DNA of 62,153 nucleotides from Lentisphaerota bacterium (GTDB lineage Bacteria; Verrucomicrobiota; Kiritimatiellia; RFP12; UBA1067): NCBI GenBank assembly GCA_015061665.1, contig SUWC01000009.1, positions 1 to 62,153 of the forward strand, read 5' to 3'. Shown piece by piece: positions 52,978 to 62,153 of this stretch (position 1 is its first letter; each line of letters starts with the position of its first letter). The notes under the pieces were generated by a model. It saw only the letters and a program-made list of their open reading frames with translations, ran no database searches and was not told where the DNA came from. The position numbers and the translations under genes were made by a program.

Positions 52978-54033
52978 TCATTTGAACCGGATCGCTATTT
53001 TCCTGAAGATGTCTCTGAAGCGAACCGGCCACAGTCTGGAGGGGAGCTCCGCCTCAAGCGGACTCTGTATGAACTCGGGAAGCTCGGGGAGGAAGTCGAG
53101 CCCCGTCATCTGCTCAAGTTCATCTATCGTGACGAGGCCTCGCGTCGGCCATGCGCGCCATCCGACGGACTGGTCGTAGACGACCGCCTGCGCGCGCACG
53201 TCCATTCCCTCCTGTGCCACCATCACCTGGTAGAACTTCTCCGGAACGTCGATCCCGCTGTTCGAGAGCGTCTCTCCGGAAGCGGACGGTATCGCGCCGA
53301 CGATCACCCATATCTCGCCCCAGCGGGCTGTCCACAGGTCCGCTATCCGATGCTCTACTTCTCTCCAGACGCCGCGGTTGAGCGCGGGGCTCTGCGGCGC
53401 AATGTTCGTCATGAAGAACGTGTTGCGCTGCATCTCCGCGCCGAAGCGCGTCGCAATCGCGTAGTTCGGAACCATGTGCCCCCGATCGTAGCCCGACTTG
53501 TCGTAGTTCGAAGACGTCGGCGAAGTCGCGACGGTGCGGTCCTTCATGAAGCTAGGACGTTTCCCCGCCTCGAAACTTGAGTGGGCGGGAACGTGGTAGG
53601 CGCACCAGACAGGATGCCTTAGCGAGGGCGACCAGCCGACCTTGAATTCGCCCTTGTCGATTACCACAATGTCATCTGGAGCCGGAGGGCCGATGCGCTG
53701 CGGCACGCCTGCAAACGTGATTTCGCCCGACGGCGCCTCCACGTCGTATTCGTAGACGGCGTCGTGACCTGCGAGACCCATCGCGTCAAGCAGGTCTCCG
53801 ACTGGCTCGCCTATCCAAAGAAGCGGCTGCGCGAGAATTCCCGGGAGGCCCTCGGAGTGGCGCTCAAGCCATCTGCGGGGATGATGAACGTACCAAGAGC
53901 CAATCGCCGCCCAAAGCGTCATGAAAACGGCGAAAACGACTGCAGTAATGCCGGCTACCCTTCTTGAGTAGCCTTTCTTGCCCTTGGCTGACCTTTTTTT
54001 TCGCGGAGATTTCCGTTTTCTGCTCGCTGGCAT
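52978..54033 (-). CDS. Membrane-anchored DNA/RNA non-specific endonuclease (DRGH)
   Basis: About 351 residues from ATG 54033. An in-frame GTG at 54042 overlaps the previous stop and is a possible alternative with a better placed GGGG. A strongly basic N-terminal tail (RKRKSPRKKRSAKGKKG) precedes one membrane segment (about residues 27-48). The catalytic motif DRGHM (in GYDRGHMVPN, near residue 182) with downstream NTFFMTNIAPQ and a later NRGVWREVE identifies the NUC1/EndA family of beta-beta-alpha metal nucleases. The soluble domain should face the periplasm. Possible roles are DNA uptake, nutrient scavenging or defence. It sits between a zinc-ribbon protein and mfd. Confidence 0.85.
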   Translation of the reverse strand: MPASRKRKSPRKKRSAKGKKGYSRRVAGITAVVFAVFMTLWAAIGSWYVHHPRRWLERHSEGLPGILAQPLLWIGEPVGDLLDAMGLAGHDAVYEYDVEAPSGEITFAGVPQRIGPPAPDDIVVIDKGEFKVGWSPSLRHPVWCAYHVPAHSSFEAGKRPSFMKDRTVATSPTSSNYDKSGYDRGHMVPNYAIATRFGAEMQRNTFFMTNIAPQSPALNRGVWREVEHRIADLWTARWGEIWVIVGAIPSASGETLSNSGIDVPEKFYQVMVAQEGMDVRAQAVVYDQSVGWRAWPTRGLVTIDELEQMTGLDFLPELPEFIQSPLEAELPSRLWPVRFRDIFRKIAIRFK

Positions 54034-54038
54034 ATTCG

Positions 54039-54296
54039 TCACATATCCCCAAGCTCAATCCTGATAGTCCTGTTCTTCTGAGCATTGCTTTGCCGCGAGG
54101 AGCCGGCATCGCCCGGCCCATGCCGAACGATGCCGTCGGATTCCGCATCAAGTTTGTTTTCCTTTTCGGCCGAAGGCACGACCAGTCGCGCTGCGCATGC
54201 AGGGCACTCCGTCATGACGCCGACCATATCAAGCGAAGCTTCTATTTCCGTCCTGCAGTCAGGGCAGACGAAGCTGATGAATCCGTCTTCAGACAT
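54039..54296 (-). CDS. Small zinc-ribbon protein (85 aa)
   Basis: An 85-residue protein with CPDC...CPAC (two CxxC pairs about 20 residues apart) that form a zinc ribbon. The remaining C-terminal 45 residues are polar and probably disordered, without a membrane segment. Zinc ribbons of this kind occur in small regulators and RNA-processing partners. It begins 3 bp after nagB and ends at or inside the start of the nuclease gene. The function is unknown. Confidence 0.75.
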   Translation of the reverse strand: MSEDGFISFVCPDCRTEIEASLDMVGVMTECPACAARLVVPSAEKENKLDAESDGIVRHGPGDAGSSRQSNAQKNRTIRIELGDM

Positions 54297-54299
54297 GAT

Positions 54300-55079
54300 T
54301 TACTTTCCTAGTTTCGTGGCGGAGCGCCACGCATAGTATTCCTTGAGCTTCAGCTTTGCAGCGGCTGCTTCGTCGCAGAAGACCCATACGTCGGGATGCA
54401 TCTGGAGTATGGATGCCGTGCAGAACTGGGTTATGCCTCCTTCGACCATTCCAAGGAGGGCGTCCTGCTTGTTTTCGCCGAATGCGAGCAGGATGATCTT
54501 CTTCGCTTCGCAGATCGTGCCGACGCCCATGGAGAGCGCGCGGGTGGGAACCTTGCTCTCGTCTCCGCCGAAGAAGAGGCGTGCATTGTCCTTGATCGTC
54601 GAAGGGGTGAGGTAGACGACAGACGTGCGCGAGGTGAGCGACGTGCCCGGTTCGTTGAACGCGATGTGCCCGTCAGAACCGATGCCGAGAACCTGGATGT
54701 CGATTCCGCCTGCGTCCTTGATCTGCTTTTCGTAGTCCGCGCACTCCTTTTCGGGATCCGCGGCAAGACCGTCGAGGACATGCGTGTTCGCAAGGTCGAT
54801 GTCGATCTTTTCGAAAAGGTTCTTGTTCATGAAGTAGCGGTAGCTCTGGTCGTGGGTCGGTGGAAGGCCGTAGTATTCGTCAAGATTCCACGAACGCACC
54901 TGCTTGTAGCTGACTTCGCCAGCTTTCACCGCTTTTGCCATCTCGTCGTACATGCCGACTGGCGTCGAGCCGGTCGCGAGTCCGAGAACGGTTTTCGGGT
55001 TGGCCTTGACGGCCTTGGTTATCATTTCGGCGGCGAGTTTAGAAGCTTCGCCTTTCGACTTGCATATTACAACTTCCAT
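54300..55079 (-). CDS. nagB: Glucosamine-6-phosphate deaminase
   Basis: A 259-residue enzyme that converts glucosamine 6-phosphate to fructose 6-phosphate and ammonia. Motifs: LGLATGSTPVGMYDEM, SWNLDEYYGLPPTHDQSY, LGIGSDGHIAFNEPGTSL (active-site His) and VGTICEAKKIILLAFG. The allosteric C-terminal extension of E. coli NagB is short here. It feeds amino sugars to glycolysis, in line with the ROK and NahK-like kinases at 28-31 kb. It has its own promoter. Confidence 0.93.
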   Translation of the reverse strand: MEVVICKSKGEASKLAAEMITKAVKANPKTVLGLATGSTPVGMYDEMAKAVKAGEVSYKQVRSWNLDEYYGLPPTHDQSYRYFMNKNLFEKIDIDLANTHVLDGLAADPEKECADYEKQIKDAGGIDIQVLGIGSDGHIAFNEPGTSLTSRTSVVYLTPSTIKDNARLFFGGDESKVPTRALSMGVGTICEAKKIILLAFGENKQDALLGMVEGGITQFCTASILQMHPDVWVFCDEAAAAKLKLKEYYAWRSATKLGK

Positions 55080-55124
55080 TTTTGCCCCTTTTTTAATTGT
55101 GTATGTTTTTACACTGATACTATT

Positions 55125-55153
55125 ATTATAGCGAATATATCAGTCGATGTAAA
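55125..55153 (-). promoter_or_regulatory. Promoter of the nagB operon
   Basis: On the minus strand TTTACA (55153-55148) and TATAAT (55130-55125) are 17 bp apart. The -35 lies inside the 3' end of rodZ. The ATG of nagB is 46 bases further on, after an A-rich leader with AAAGGGG as ribosome binding site. Confidence 0.65.
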
Positions 55154-56045
55154 GGGCGGGAATGGGAATAGGCTTTCTGGCCTCGTTTTTAACTTCCGTC
55201 CCAGGCGCTCCGGGGAGGTCGGAATAGTCTGATTTCTGCGTCTTTACGGACGGCTCTTTCGTTTCTGGAGCCGTCGTCGCGAGCCTGTATATCGCGCGGA
55301 TGGACGCAAAGAGAACCCATATCACGAGGAACGCAGTGACGGCAAGCGCCGCAATGCGCCATACGGAGACAGGGACCCTGAAGCTGGGAATCTGCTTCTT
55401 TCCGAGCGGTTTCGGCGACGAAAGGCGCTGGTGCGGCGGCGGGACGTAGACGTTGCTCTTCTGTTCTGGTTCCGCCGGCGGAAGCTCCACTTCGGGCTCG
55501 GGTTCGGGTTCGGCGAACTCGCTCTCCAGCGTCGTCTCGGGGATGGGTGGGACAAGTACGCTCTCCAGGCGGAAGTCGTCCTGCGGCGCAGCCTGAATCT
55601 CGGAGACCGCCGGTTCTGGCTCCGGCATCGGCTCAGGAGCAGGCATTGGCTCAGGTGCAGCAATGGGCTCCGGCATTGCCACAGGCGTTGGTTCCGGCAT
55701 TGCCACAGGCGCTGGCGCGGGTACTGGTGCAGGCGTCGGCTCGGGCTCTGGCGCAGGCGGAGGCGCGGACTGTACAGCCGGTGTGCGCGGACGTATCACC
55801 GCCTCGCGGTTGCCGTTCACAATTGCCATGAACTCTTCGATCATCGGCTTGGGGTCGAGTCCGACCTGTTCGCAGTACAGGCGCACGAATCCGCGCCCGT
55901 AGATCGGCGCAGCTATTCGCGTGAAGTTGTCGTTTTCGAGATCCACAACCTGCTGGATCATCATGTGCGTCTTCTCTGCGATGTCGGAGGGGGTCAGCCC
56001 CTTGGCCTCGCGAGCCTGGCGAAGTGTCTTTCCGAATTCGATCAT
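55140..56045 (-). CDS. rodZ: RodZ-like cell-shape protein
   Basis: 301 residues: an N-terminal helix-turn-helix of the RodZ/XRE type (residues 1-75; FGKTLRQAREAKGLTPSDIAEKTHM, IYGRGFVRLYCEQVGLD), a long Pro/Ala/Glu/Met low-complexity linker (about 90-150, PEPMPAPEPMPEPEP), a second charged stretch, one membrane segment (about 240-258, VTAFLVIWVLFASI) and a short C-terminal tail. RodZ bridges MreB to the wall synthesis machinery. The periplasmic beta domain of E. coli RodZ is missing. It overlaps ftsK by 4 bp. Confidence 0.82.
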   Translation of the reverse strand: MIEFGKTLRQAREAKGLTPSDIAEKTHMMIQQVVDLENDNFTRIAAPIYGRGFVRLYCEQVGLDPKPMIEEFMAIVNGNREAVIRPRTPAVQSAPPPAPEPEPTPAPVPAPAPVAMPEPTPVAMPEPIAAPEPMPAPEPMPEPEPAVSEIQAAPQDDFRLESVLVPPIPETTLESEFAEPEPEPEVELPPAEPEQKSNVYVPPPHQRLSSPKPLGKKQIPSFRVPVSVWRIAALAVTAFLVIWVLFASIRAIYRLATTAPETKEPSVKTQKSDYSDLPGAPGTEVKNEARKPIPIPALYID

Positions 56046-58876
56046 GGCTTGGTCTCCTGATAGTCGTTCATTTCTGCGTCTGCGGATTCAGCCGCTTCGG
56101 CACCGTCTAGTTCGCTTGTCTCCGATGCGTTGGCGTCGGGCGCTTCCTGCGAAACATCAACATCGCCGCCGTCGTTTGCGGACGCCGAAATCTCCGCAGC
56201 GGGCTCGCCGCCCCTGAATATGGCGAGAAGCTGCTGCTGGTCGAGCAGGATTGTGCGCGGGCCCGCGCCGGACTGAGGGGCGATGACGCCTTTCTCCTCA
56301 AGCTGGTCGCAGAGCTTCGCGGCGTGGTTGTATCCAATCCCGAGCTTGCGCTGGAAGTGCGAGACGCTTGCTCGGTTTGTGTTGATGATTACTTCGATCG
56401 CACGCTTGAAGAGGTCGGCGTTCTCAGCCGCCTTGACGGTCTCGCGCGCCGCGGCCGGCGATTCCTCCTGCTGCTGGTTGTCGGGATCGTCCTCGTTGTC
56501 CTTGAACGGATCGTCGATCGTCGCCTCCTTGACGCGTCCGAGCTTCGTCGCGAACTTCTCGTCGAACTGGACGTTCGCGTGCTCTTCGATGAACTCGGTG
56601 ATTGCCGCGATCTCGTCGTCGGAAATCCATGCGCCCTGCGCGCGGATGAGGTTGCCGTCCTTGCCCTTGAACAGCATGTCTCCGCGCCCGATGAGGTTCT
56701 CCGCGCCAGTCGCGTCGAGAATCGTGCGCGAGTCGATGGACTGCGCCGTCTTGAACGCGACGCGTCCAGGGATGTTCGCCTTGATAGTTCCTGTAATGAC
56801 CTTCGCGTCCGGGCGCTGCGTCGCGAGTATGAGGTGGATTCCCGCCGCGCGTGCCTTTGCGGTCAGGCGCGAGATGTCTGGCGTGACTTCCTTCGCCGAC
56901 GTGGACATCAGGTCCGCAACCTCGTCGATGATGATTACGATGTACGGAACGGTATCCGGTATCCCGTCCTGCTCCTCCGAGCCGAACACGTTCGCCTTGA
57001 CGGCCTTCTTCCTGTGGTTGAAGTCGTAGATGTTCCTGACGCGCGCCCTTGCGAAGAGCTTGAGTCTCTTTTCCATCTCCGCCACGGCCCAGTGGAGTGC
57101 GAAGACGACCTTTCGGTTGTCCGTGATTACTGGCACCAGAAGATGCGGAATCTTGCAGTAGGGGGTGAATTCCACGGACTTCGGGTCGACCATTATAAGC
57201 TTGAGCTGCTCGGGCGTGCGCGTCATGAGCAGTCCGTTGATGAGGGAGTTTAGGCAGACGGACTTTCCCTGCCCCGTCGCGCCCGCGACGAGCATGTGCG
57301 GCATCGTCGCCAGGTCGGAGACGAGCTCCTTGCCGGCGGCATCCTTGCCGAAGAGCAGCGGGAGCTCGGCCTTGGAGTTCTGCCAGGCAGGGGATTCGAA
57401 TATCTCGCGGAAGGATATCCCCGCTGGCTTGGGGTTCGGCACCTCGATGCCGACGCGGTCCTTCCCGGGGATAGGCGCCTCGATTCGCAGCGACTTCGCG
57501 TGCATTGCGCCCATGATGTTGTCCGAAATGCTCGTCACGGCGGAGTACCTTGTCCCAGGCGCAAGCTCAAGCTCGTACTTGGTGACCACAGGGCCCTGAA
57601 CCGCGTCGGCAAGCTGCGCGTCGACTCCGAAGAGCTTGAGCGTGTTGATGAGCTTGAGGCTGATTTCCTCGATGTTGCCGTGCTCTGCGGCGGACGGCTT
57701 GAGCGGCTTGAGCAGGCTGACGGGCGGCAGCATGTAGGGCCCCTTGTCCACGACCTCCTCAGGCTCCTCCACCATCGCTTCGGCGACGTGCGGCTGCGCA
57801 GGCGCTGATGGCGCGGCGGCGTTCCTGACCGGCGCGGTGGATAACGGCTGCACCGAAACCGGCTGGACGGATGGCTGCTGCACGGCAGGCTGCTCGGCCT
57901 GAACTGCGGCAGCCGGCGCGGCAGTTCTGCCGCGCTCTGCCTCGCGCGCCTCGAGCGCCTGCTTCCTCGCAGCTGCGATGGCCGCGATCTGAGCGGCGCG
58001 CGCAGCCTCTTTCGCGGCTTCGCGCTCAGCCTTCTCCGCTTCGCGCTCCGCCCTGATTCGCTCGCGCTCTAGCTTCATAGCCTCGCGTTCGACGCGAAGG
58101 GCCTCGCGCCTTTCGGCGATGAGCCTGCGCTGCTCTTCCTTCGGGTCGAGGAGCTCCGGCTGGTAGATGGCTTCCTCTTCTGCCGCCGGCTGCTCTTCAT
58201 CGTCCGAAGGCGCTTCGGCGTCAGACTCCTCGACCTGATCCCGTGCGCGTTCCTTCGGCGAAAGAGCCCAGCGGAATATGGTCCTGAAGAAAGACACGAA
58301 GTTGCCGATGCCGACGGCGGCGATGAGCGAAAGGGTAAGGGTGATCGAGAATACGATGGTCGAGCCGAAGTCCGAGAGCAGGGGGGCGGCCAGGCGCGTC
58401 GCGACGAGGTATCCGATGGCGCCGCCGGCGTTGGAGATGTTGAGCTTCTCCACGAACGCGTCTATGCCGGCCGCGTGCGGCTGCGCGAGCTGGACGAGGC
58501 ACGACGCCGAAATCAGGAAGACGATCAGCCACGCGACGCGCTTCCTTGGGCGGAGCCTTCCGCCGCCGATGAGGCGAATGCCCCAGATGGAGCAGATGAC
58601 GGGGACGGACCATATTGCCAGTCCGAACAGCGTGTAGCCGTAGTAGGAGAAGAAGTCCCCGAGCGCGCCGATGGAGTTGTAGGAGGGTTCGGCGGGGACC
58701 TTGAGCGTCTCGATGGAGCGCCAGTCGTATGTCATCAGCGCAACGAGCGGGAAGAGGGAGAGCGGGAAAAGCATCCACCCCAGGAAAAGCCGTCCAAGGG
58801 ACTTGTCGCTCTTTTCCGCGCGTTCGTCAGCGTATCGAGGCGTCCTGTCTGTATGTTGTGTTGAGTTTTCTTTCAT
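56042..58876 (-). CDS. ftsK: DNA translocase FtsK
   Basis: A 944-residue protein. Residues about 25-200 hold four membrane segments. A charged Arg/Glu/Ala coiled-coil linker follows (about 225-330) with a Pro/Val/Gln-rich section. The motor domain has the alpha and beta parts with Walker A GATGQGKSV near residue 535, IVIIIDEVADLM as Walker B and LATQRPDAKVITG. The C-terminal winged-helix gamma domain (about 820-880, RKLGIGYNHAAKLCDQLEEKG) recognises polar DNA sequences. FtsK segregates the chromosome terminus at the septum. Its start lies inside the small upstream gene by 50 bp. Confidence 0.93.
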   Translation of the reverse strand: MKENSTQHTDRTPRYADERAEKSDKSLGRLFLGWMLFPLSLFPLVALMTYDWRSIETLKVPAEPSYNSIGALGDFFSYYGYTLFGLAIWSVPVICSIWGIRLIGGGRLRPRKRVAWLIVFLISASCLVQLAQPHAAGIDAFVEKLNISNAGGAIGYLVATRLAAPLLSDFGSTIVFSITLTLSLIAAVGIGNFVSFFRTIFRWALSPKERARDQVEESDAEAPSDDEEQPAAEEEAIYQPELLDPKEEQRRLIAERREALRVEREAMKLERERIRAEREAEKAEREAAKEAARAAQIAAIAAARKQALEAREAERGRTAAPAAAVQAEQPAVQQPSVQPVSVQPLSTAPVRNAAAPSAPAQPHVAEAMVEEPEEVVDKGPYMLPPVSLLKPLKPSAAEHGNIEEISLKLINTLKLFGVDAQLADAVQGPVVTKYELELAPGTRYSAVTSISDNIMGAMHAKSLRIEAPIPGKDRVGIEVPNPKPAGISFREIFESPAWQNSKAELPLLFGKDAAGKELVSDLATMPHMLVAGATGQGKSVCLNSLINGLLMTRTPEQLKLIMVDPKSVEFTPYCKIPHLLVPVITDNRKVVFALHWAVAEMEKRLKLFARARVRNIYDFNHRKKAVKANVFGSEEQDGIPDTVPYIVIIIDEVADLMSTSAKEVTPDISRLTAKARAAGIHLILATQRPDAKVITGTIKANIPGRVAFKTAQSIDSRTILDATGAENLIGRGDMLFKGKDGNLIRAQGAWISDDEIAAITEFIEEHANVQFDEKFATKLGRVKEATIDDPFKDNEDDPDNQQQEESPAAARETVKAAENADLFKRAIEVIINTNRASVSHFQRKLGIGYNHAAKLCDQLEEKGVIAPQSGAGPRTILLDQQQLLAIFRGGEPAAEISASANDGGDVDVSQEAPDANASETSELDGAEAAESADAEMNDYQETKP

Positions 58877-59015
58877 TCTGCTTGGGTTCGGTTTTCAAAG
58901 TCTGGTAAACGATGATTGCGAGGGCAAGCGACAGGAGCTTGAGCCACCAGTTGTCCATGAATAGGGCAGCCAGTTTCTGCAGCGCGCCTCTGTTCAGCTT
59001 TCTGCGGCTTTTCAT
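58827..59015 (-). CDS. CdaR/YbbR reduced to its membrane anchor
   Basis: A 62-residue protein with one membrane segment (NWWLKLLSLALAIIVYQTL, about residues 22-40) that closely matches the N-terminal anchor of YbbR/CdaR proteins. The three or four YbbR beta domains that normally follow are absent. It overlaps cdaA by 4 bp and ftsK by 50 bp. CdaR normally regulates the diadenylate cyclase CdaA. Here only the anchor is left, which may be a regulatory stub or a decaying gene. Confidence 0.7.
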   Translation of the reverse strand: MKSRRKLNRGALQKLAALFMDNWWLKLLSLALAIIVYQTLKTEPKQNERKLNTTYRQDASIR

Positions 59016-59925
59016 TTTCCGCCTCCTTCTGTCCTGCGGCCGTGGAGCTTGAGCACCAGGTTGTGGGCGGTCGTGCGGATGAACCCGACTAGCCCGCGGT
59101 CGCCCTCGCTGTCGGGCATCGCCTTTTCAATCCAGCGCTGGAGCTGCGTCTCGGCCTCGCGAAGCGAATAGCGGTTGATCTTGCCGTTGTGCGCAACCGA
59201 GACGGACCCTCTTTCCTCCGAAACGACGACTACGAGCGCATCCGTCTCTTCGGACAGGCCGACGGCCGCGCGGTGCCTCATTCCGCTCGAACTGAGCTCG
59301 GGCTGGCTTGATACAGGGAAGATGCAGTGCGCGCTCGAGATGCGCCCGTCGCGTATGACCATCCCGCCGTCGTGGAGCGGCAGGGGTGGGGTGAATATCG
59401 TCCTGACGAGCTCCAGCGAGAACAGCGAGTCGATCTTCACGCCGGTGGTCTCGTGGGAGCGAAGCGAGATTCCGCGCTCGAAGGCGATGAGCGCGCCCAT
59501 CTTCTCCCGCGCGAGCGCAAGCACCGTTTCCGTTACAAGCTCGGGCGTTGCCGCGCCGTCTGGGCGGTGCTTGGGCTTCTCGAAGAAGCTGAGCGCCCCG
59601 ACCGTGGCGAGGAAACGCCTGATCTCGGGCTGGAAGATGACGACCGTCGAAATGGCCAAGTAGATGAGCATCCCCTGGACGATTTTGTACAGGACGTCGA
59701 AGTGCAGGACCTTTGGGAATGACCAGAAGATCGCCGCCAGCACGCCGACGCCGAGGAGCGCCTGCCCGAAGCGAGTCCCCTTGGCGCTCTTGAGGATGCT
59801 GTAGATCGCGATGTAGAGTATTGCAACCTGCACGATCGCCGACAGGGAGAAGCAGTCGGCGGCCGACAGCAGGGCGACCTGCAGCTGGCTAAGGATGTTG
59901 TAGAATCGGCTGTCGGCGATGGCGA

Positions 59926-59929
<4 letters not shown>
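59012..59929 (-). CDS. cdaA: Diadenylate cyclase CdaA
   Basis: A 305-residue c-di-AMP synthase of the CdaA/DacA type. Three membrane segments (residues about 28-105) precede the DAC domain with the catalytic DGG motif (LHDGGMVIRDG, Asp near 187) and RHR (MRHRAAVGLSEETDA, near 218), plus VVVVSEERGSVSV. c-di-AMP controls cell-wall and osmotic balance. It overlaps ftsH by 4 bp upstream and the short cdaR remnant by 4 bp downstream. Confidence 0.93.
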
Positions 59930-61812
<1,883 letters not shown>

Positions 61813-61820
61813 TTCCAAGT

Positions 61821-61828
61821 ATTATATC
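61821..61828 (-). promoter_or_regulatory. Extended -10 promoter of the ftsH operon
   Basis: TTGATATAAT on the minus strand, with TATAAT at 61826-61821. Initiation about seven bases downstream falls at 61815-61813, next to the ATG at 61812, so a leaderless transcript is likely. No -35 match is seen. Confidence 0.7.
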
Positions 61829-61860
61829 AAAAATAAGGCAATCCGTGGTCATTGGGGCGG

Positions 61861-61922
61861 CCAACGCATTAAAAGCCGATCCTTCCCCTTCGGGGCCCCT
61901 GGATCGCTTTTTAATACGTTGG
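61861..61922. repeat. Long imperfect hairpin with a tetra-C/G inner stem
   Basis: A left arm of 22 bases (61861-61882) pairs with 61901-61922 at 19 of 22 positions. The inner part CCCC-TTC-GGGG (61885-61895) can form its own stem. The element lies upstream of the ftsH promoter. It could be a transposable-element-derived palindrome or a structured RNA. Confidence 0.6.
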
Positions 61923-61951
61923 AAGTGTCTCAGCAACCAGCAGCCGTATCC

Positions 61952-62125
61952 GCCCCTAGCGGGGGCGCCCGTTTATAGGGCGCAACCCCCGAGCTATGCT
62001 CGGGGCGAGCAGCGCAGTGTCCAATCCGGATGGTCGTGGCGCGTCTAGTGCGACCCTAGGACATACTAGGGGCAACAAATCGGCCGCGCCCGATCATCTT
62101 TTGTGCGTAGGCATCGAGCCTACGC
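61952..62125. repeat. Cluster of five short hairpins
   Basis: GCCCC-tagcg-GGGGC (61952-61966), GCGCCC-gtttata-GGGCGC (61965-61983), CCCCGAGC-tat-GCTCGGGG (61987-62005), CCCTAG-gacata-CTAGGG (62054-62071) and GCGTAGGC-atcga-GCCTACGC (62105-62125) follow one another to near the window edge. No gene, tRNA or known RNA motif was recognised. The density of stems suggests a structured RNA or repetitive palindromes, and the element is cut by the edge. Confidence 0.5.
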
Positions 62126-62153
62126 TCAGATGGCTTTTCCCTGGAATGAAGTG

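Larger units (their letters stand above)
61819..62153. other. 335-bp non-coding right end
   Basis: Beyond the ftsH promoter no credible gene exists up to the edge. The sequence consists of the long imperfect hairpin and the hairpin cluster described separately, joined by short linkers. Confidence 0.65.

Noticed and set aside
61861-62153. RNase P RNA, tmRNA, SRP RNA or 6S RNA at the right edge
   Set aside because: Conserved core strings of these RNAs were not found on either strand.

Overview
The window looks like a chromosomal segment of a Kiritimatiellota-type bacterium (PVC group, formerly Verrucomicrobia subdivision 5), GC-rich with a few AT-rich islands. This is inferred from gene content: large secreted proteins with FnIII, BACON and LamG-type modules, a SUMF1/FGE-fold protein with a PVC-style N-terminal domain, recurrent C-terminal FF(R/K)V tails, a V-type ATPase B subunit, a PPi-type phosphofructokinase and an RHS protein of PVC architecture. 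No rRNA, tRNA or CRISPR array was seen, so the taxonomy is not proven.

Layout. (1) 1-524: 3' part of a gene with HEAT-like helical repeats. (2) 525-1019: intergenic region with paired palindromes and a good promoter. (3) 1020-20257: eight same-strand genes, all with signal peptides and tightly spaced, including a 2694-residue LamG protein. This is the least understood and potentially most novel block. (4) 20378-28209: V-ATPase subunit B standing alone, pyrF, a convergent glycogen-binding (CBM48) protein, then ftsB, a TolC-like lipoprotein, an HlyD/MacA-like lipoprotein, a methyltransferase and epmA. (5) 28323-35338: a ROK protein and a NahK-like kinase, a CPA2 antiporter fused to a PTS EIIA domain, and an unknown membrane-anchored protein. 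(6) 41945-35376 (minus): a seven-gene operon of queF, a murE without its N-terminal domain, PPi-PFK, an AI-2E-type permease, hisB, hisA and an M16 peptidase. (7) 42280-49796: an AT-rich-ended RHS island: a 2099-residue RHS protein with a caspase-like C-terminal tip, an overlapping candidate immunity gene, a relic of a second RHS tip and a second candidate immunity gene. (8) 61812-49872 (minus): ftsH, cdaA, a cdaR reduced to its membrane anchor, ftsK and rodZ; then nagB, a zinc-ribbon protein, a membrane-anchored DRGH nuclease and mfd. (9) 61819-62153: a hairpin-rich intergenic end.

How it fits together. The housekeeping blocks combine cell-wall and division functions (ftsB, ftsK, rodZ, murE, cdaA), amino-sugar handling (nagB, ROK and NahK-like kinases) and histidine and queuosine synthesis. 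Many promoters share an extended -10 (TGNTATAAT), and four of them lie so close to the start codon that the mRNAs are probably leaderless. The most interesting parts are the giant secreted-protein operon (region 3) and the RHS toxin/immunity island with a candidate clan-CD protease tip (region 7).
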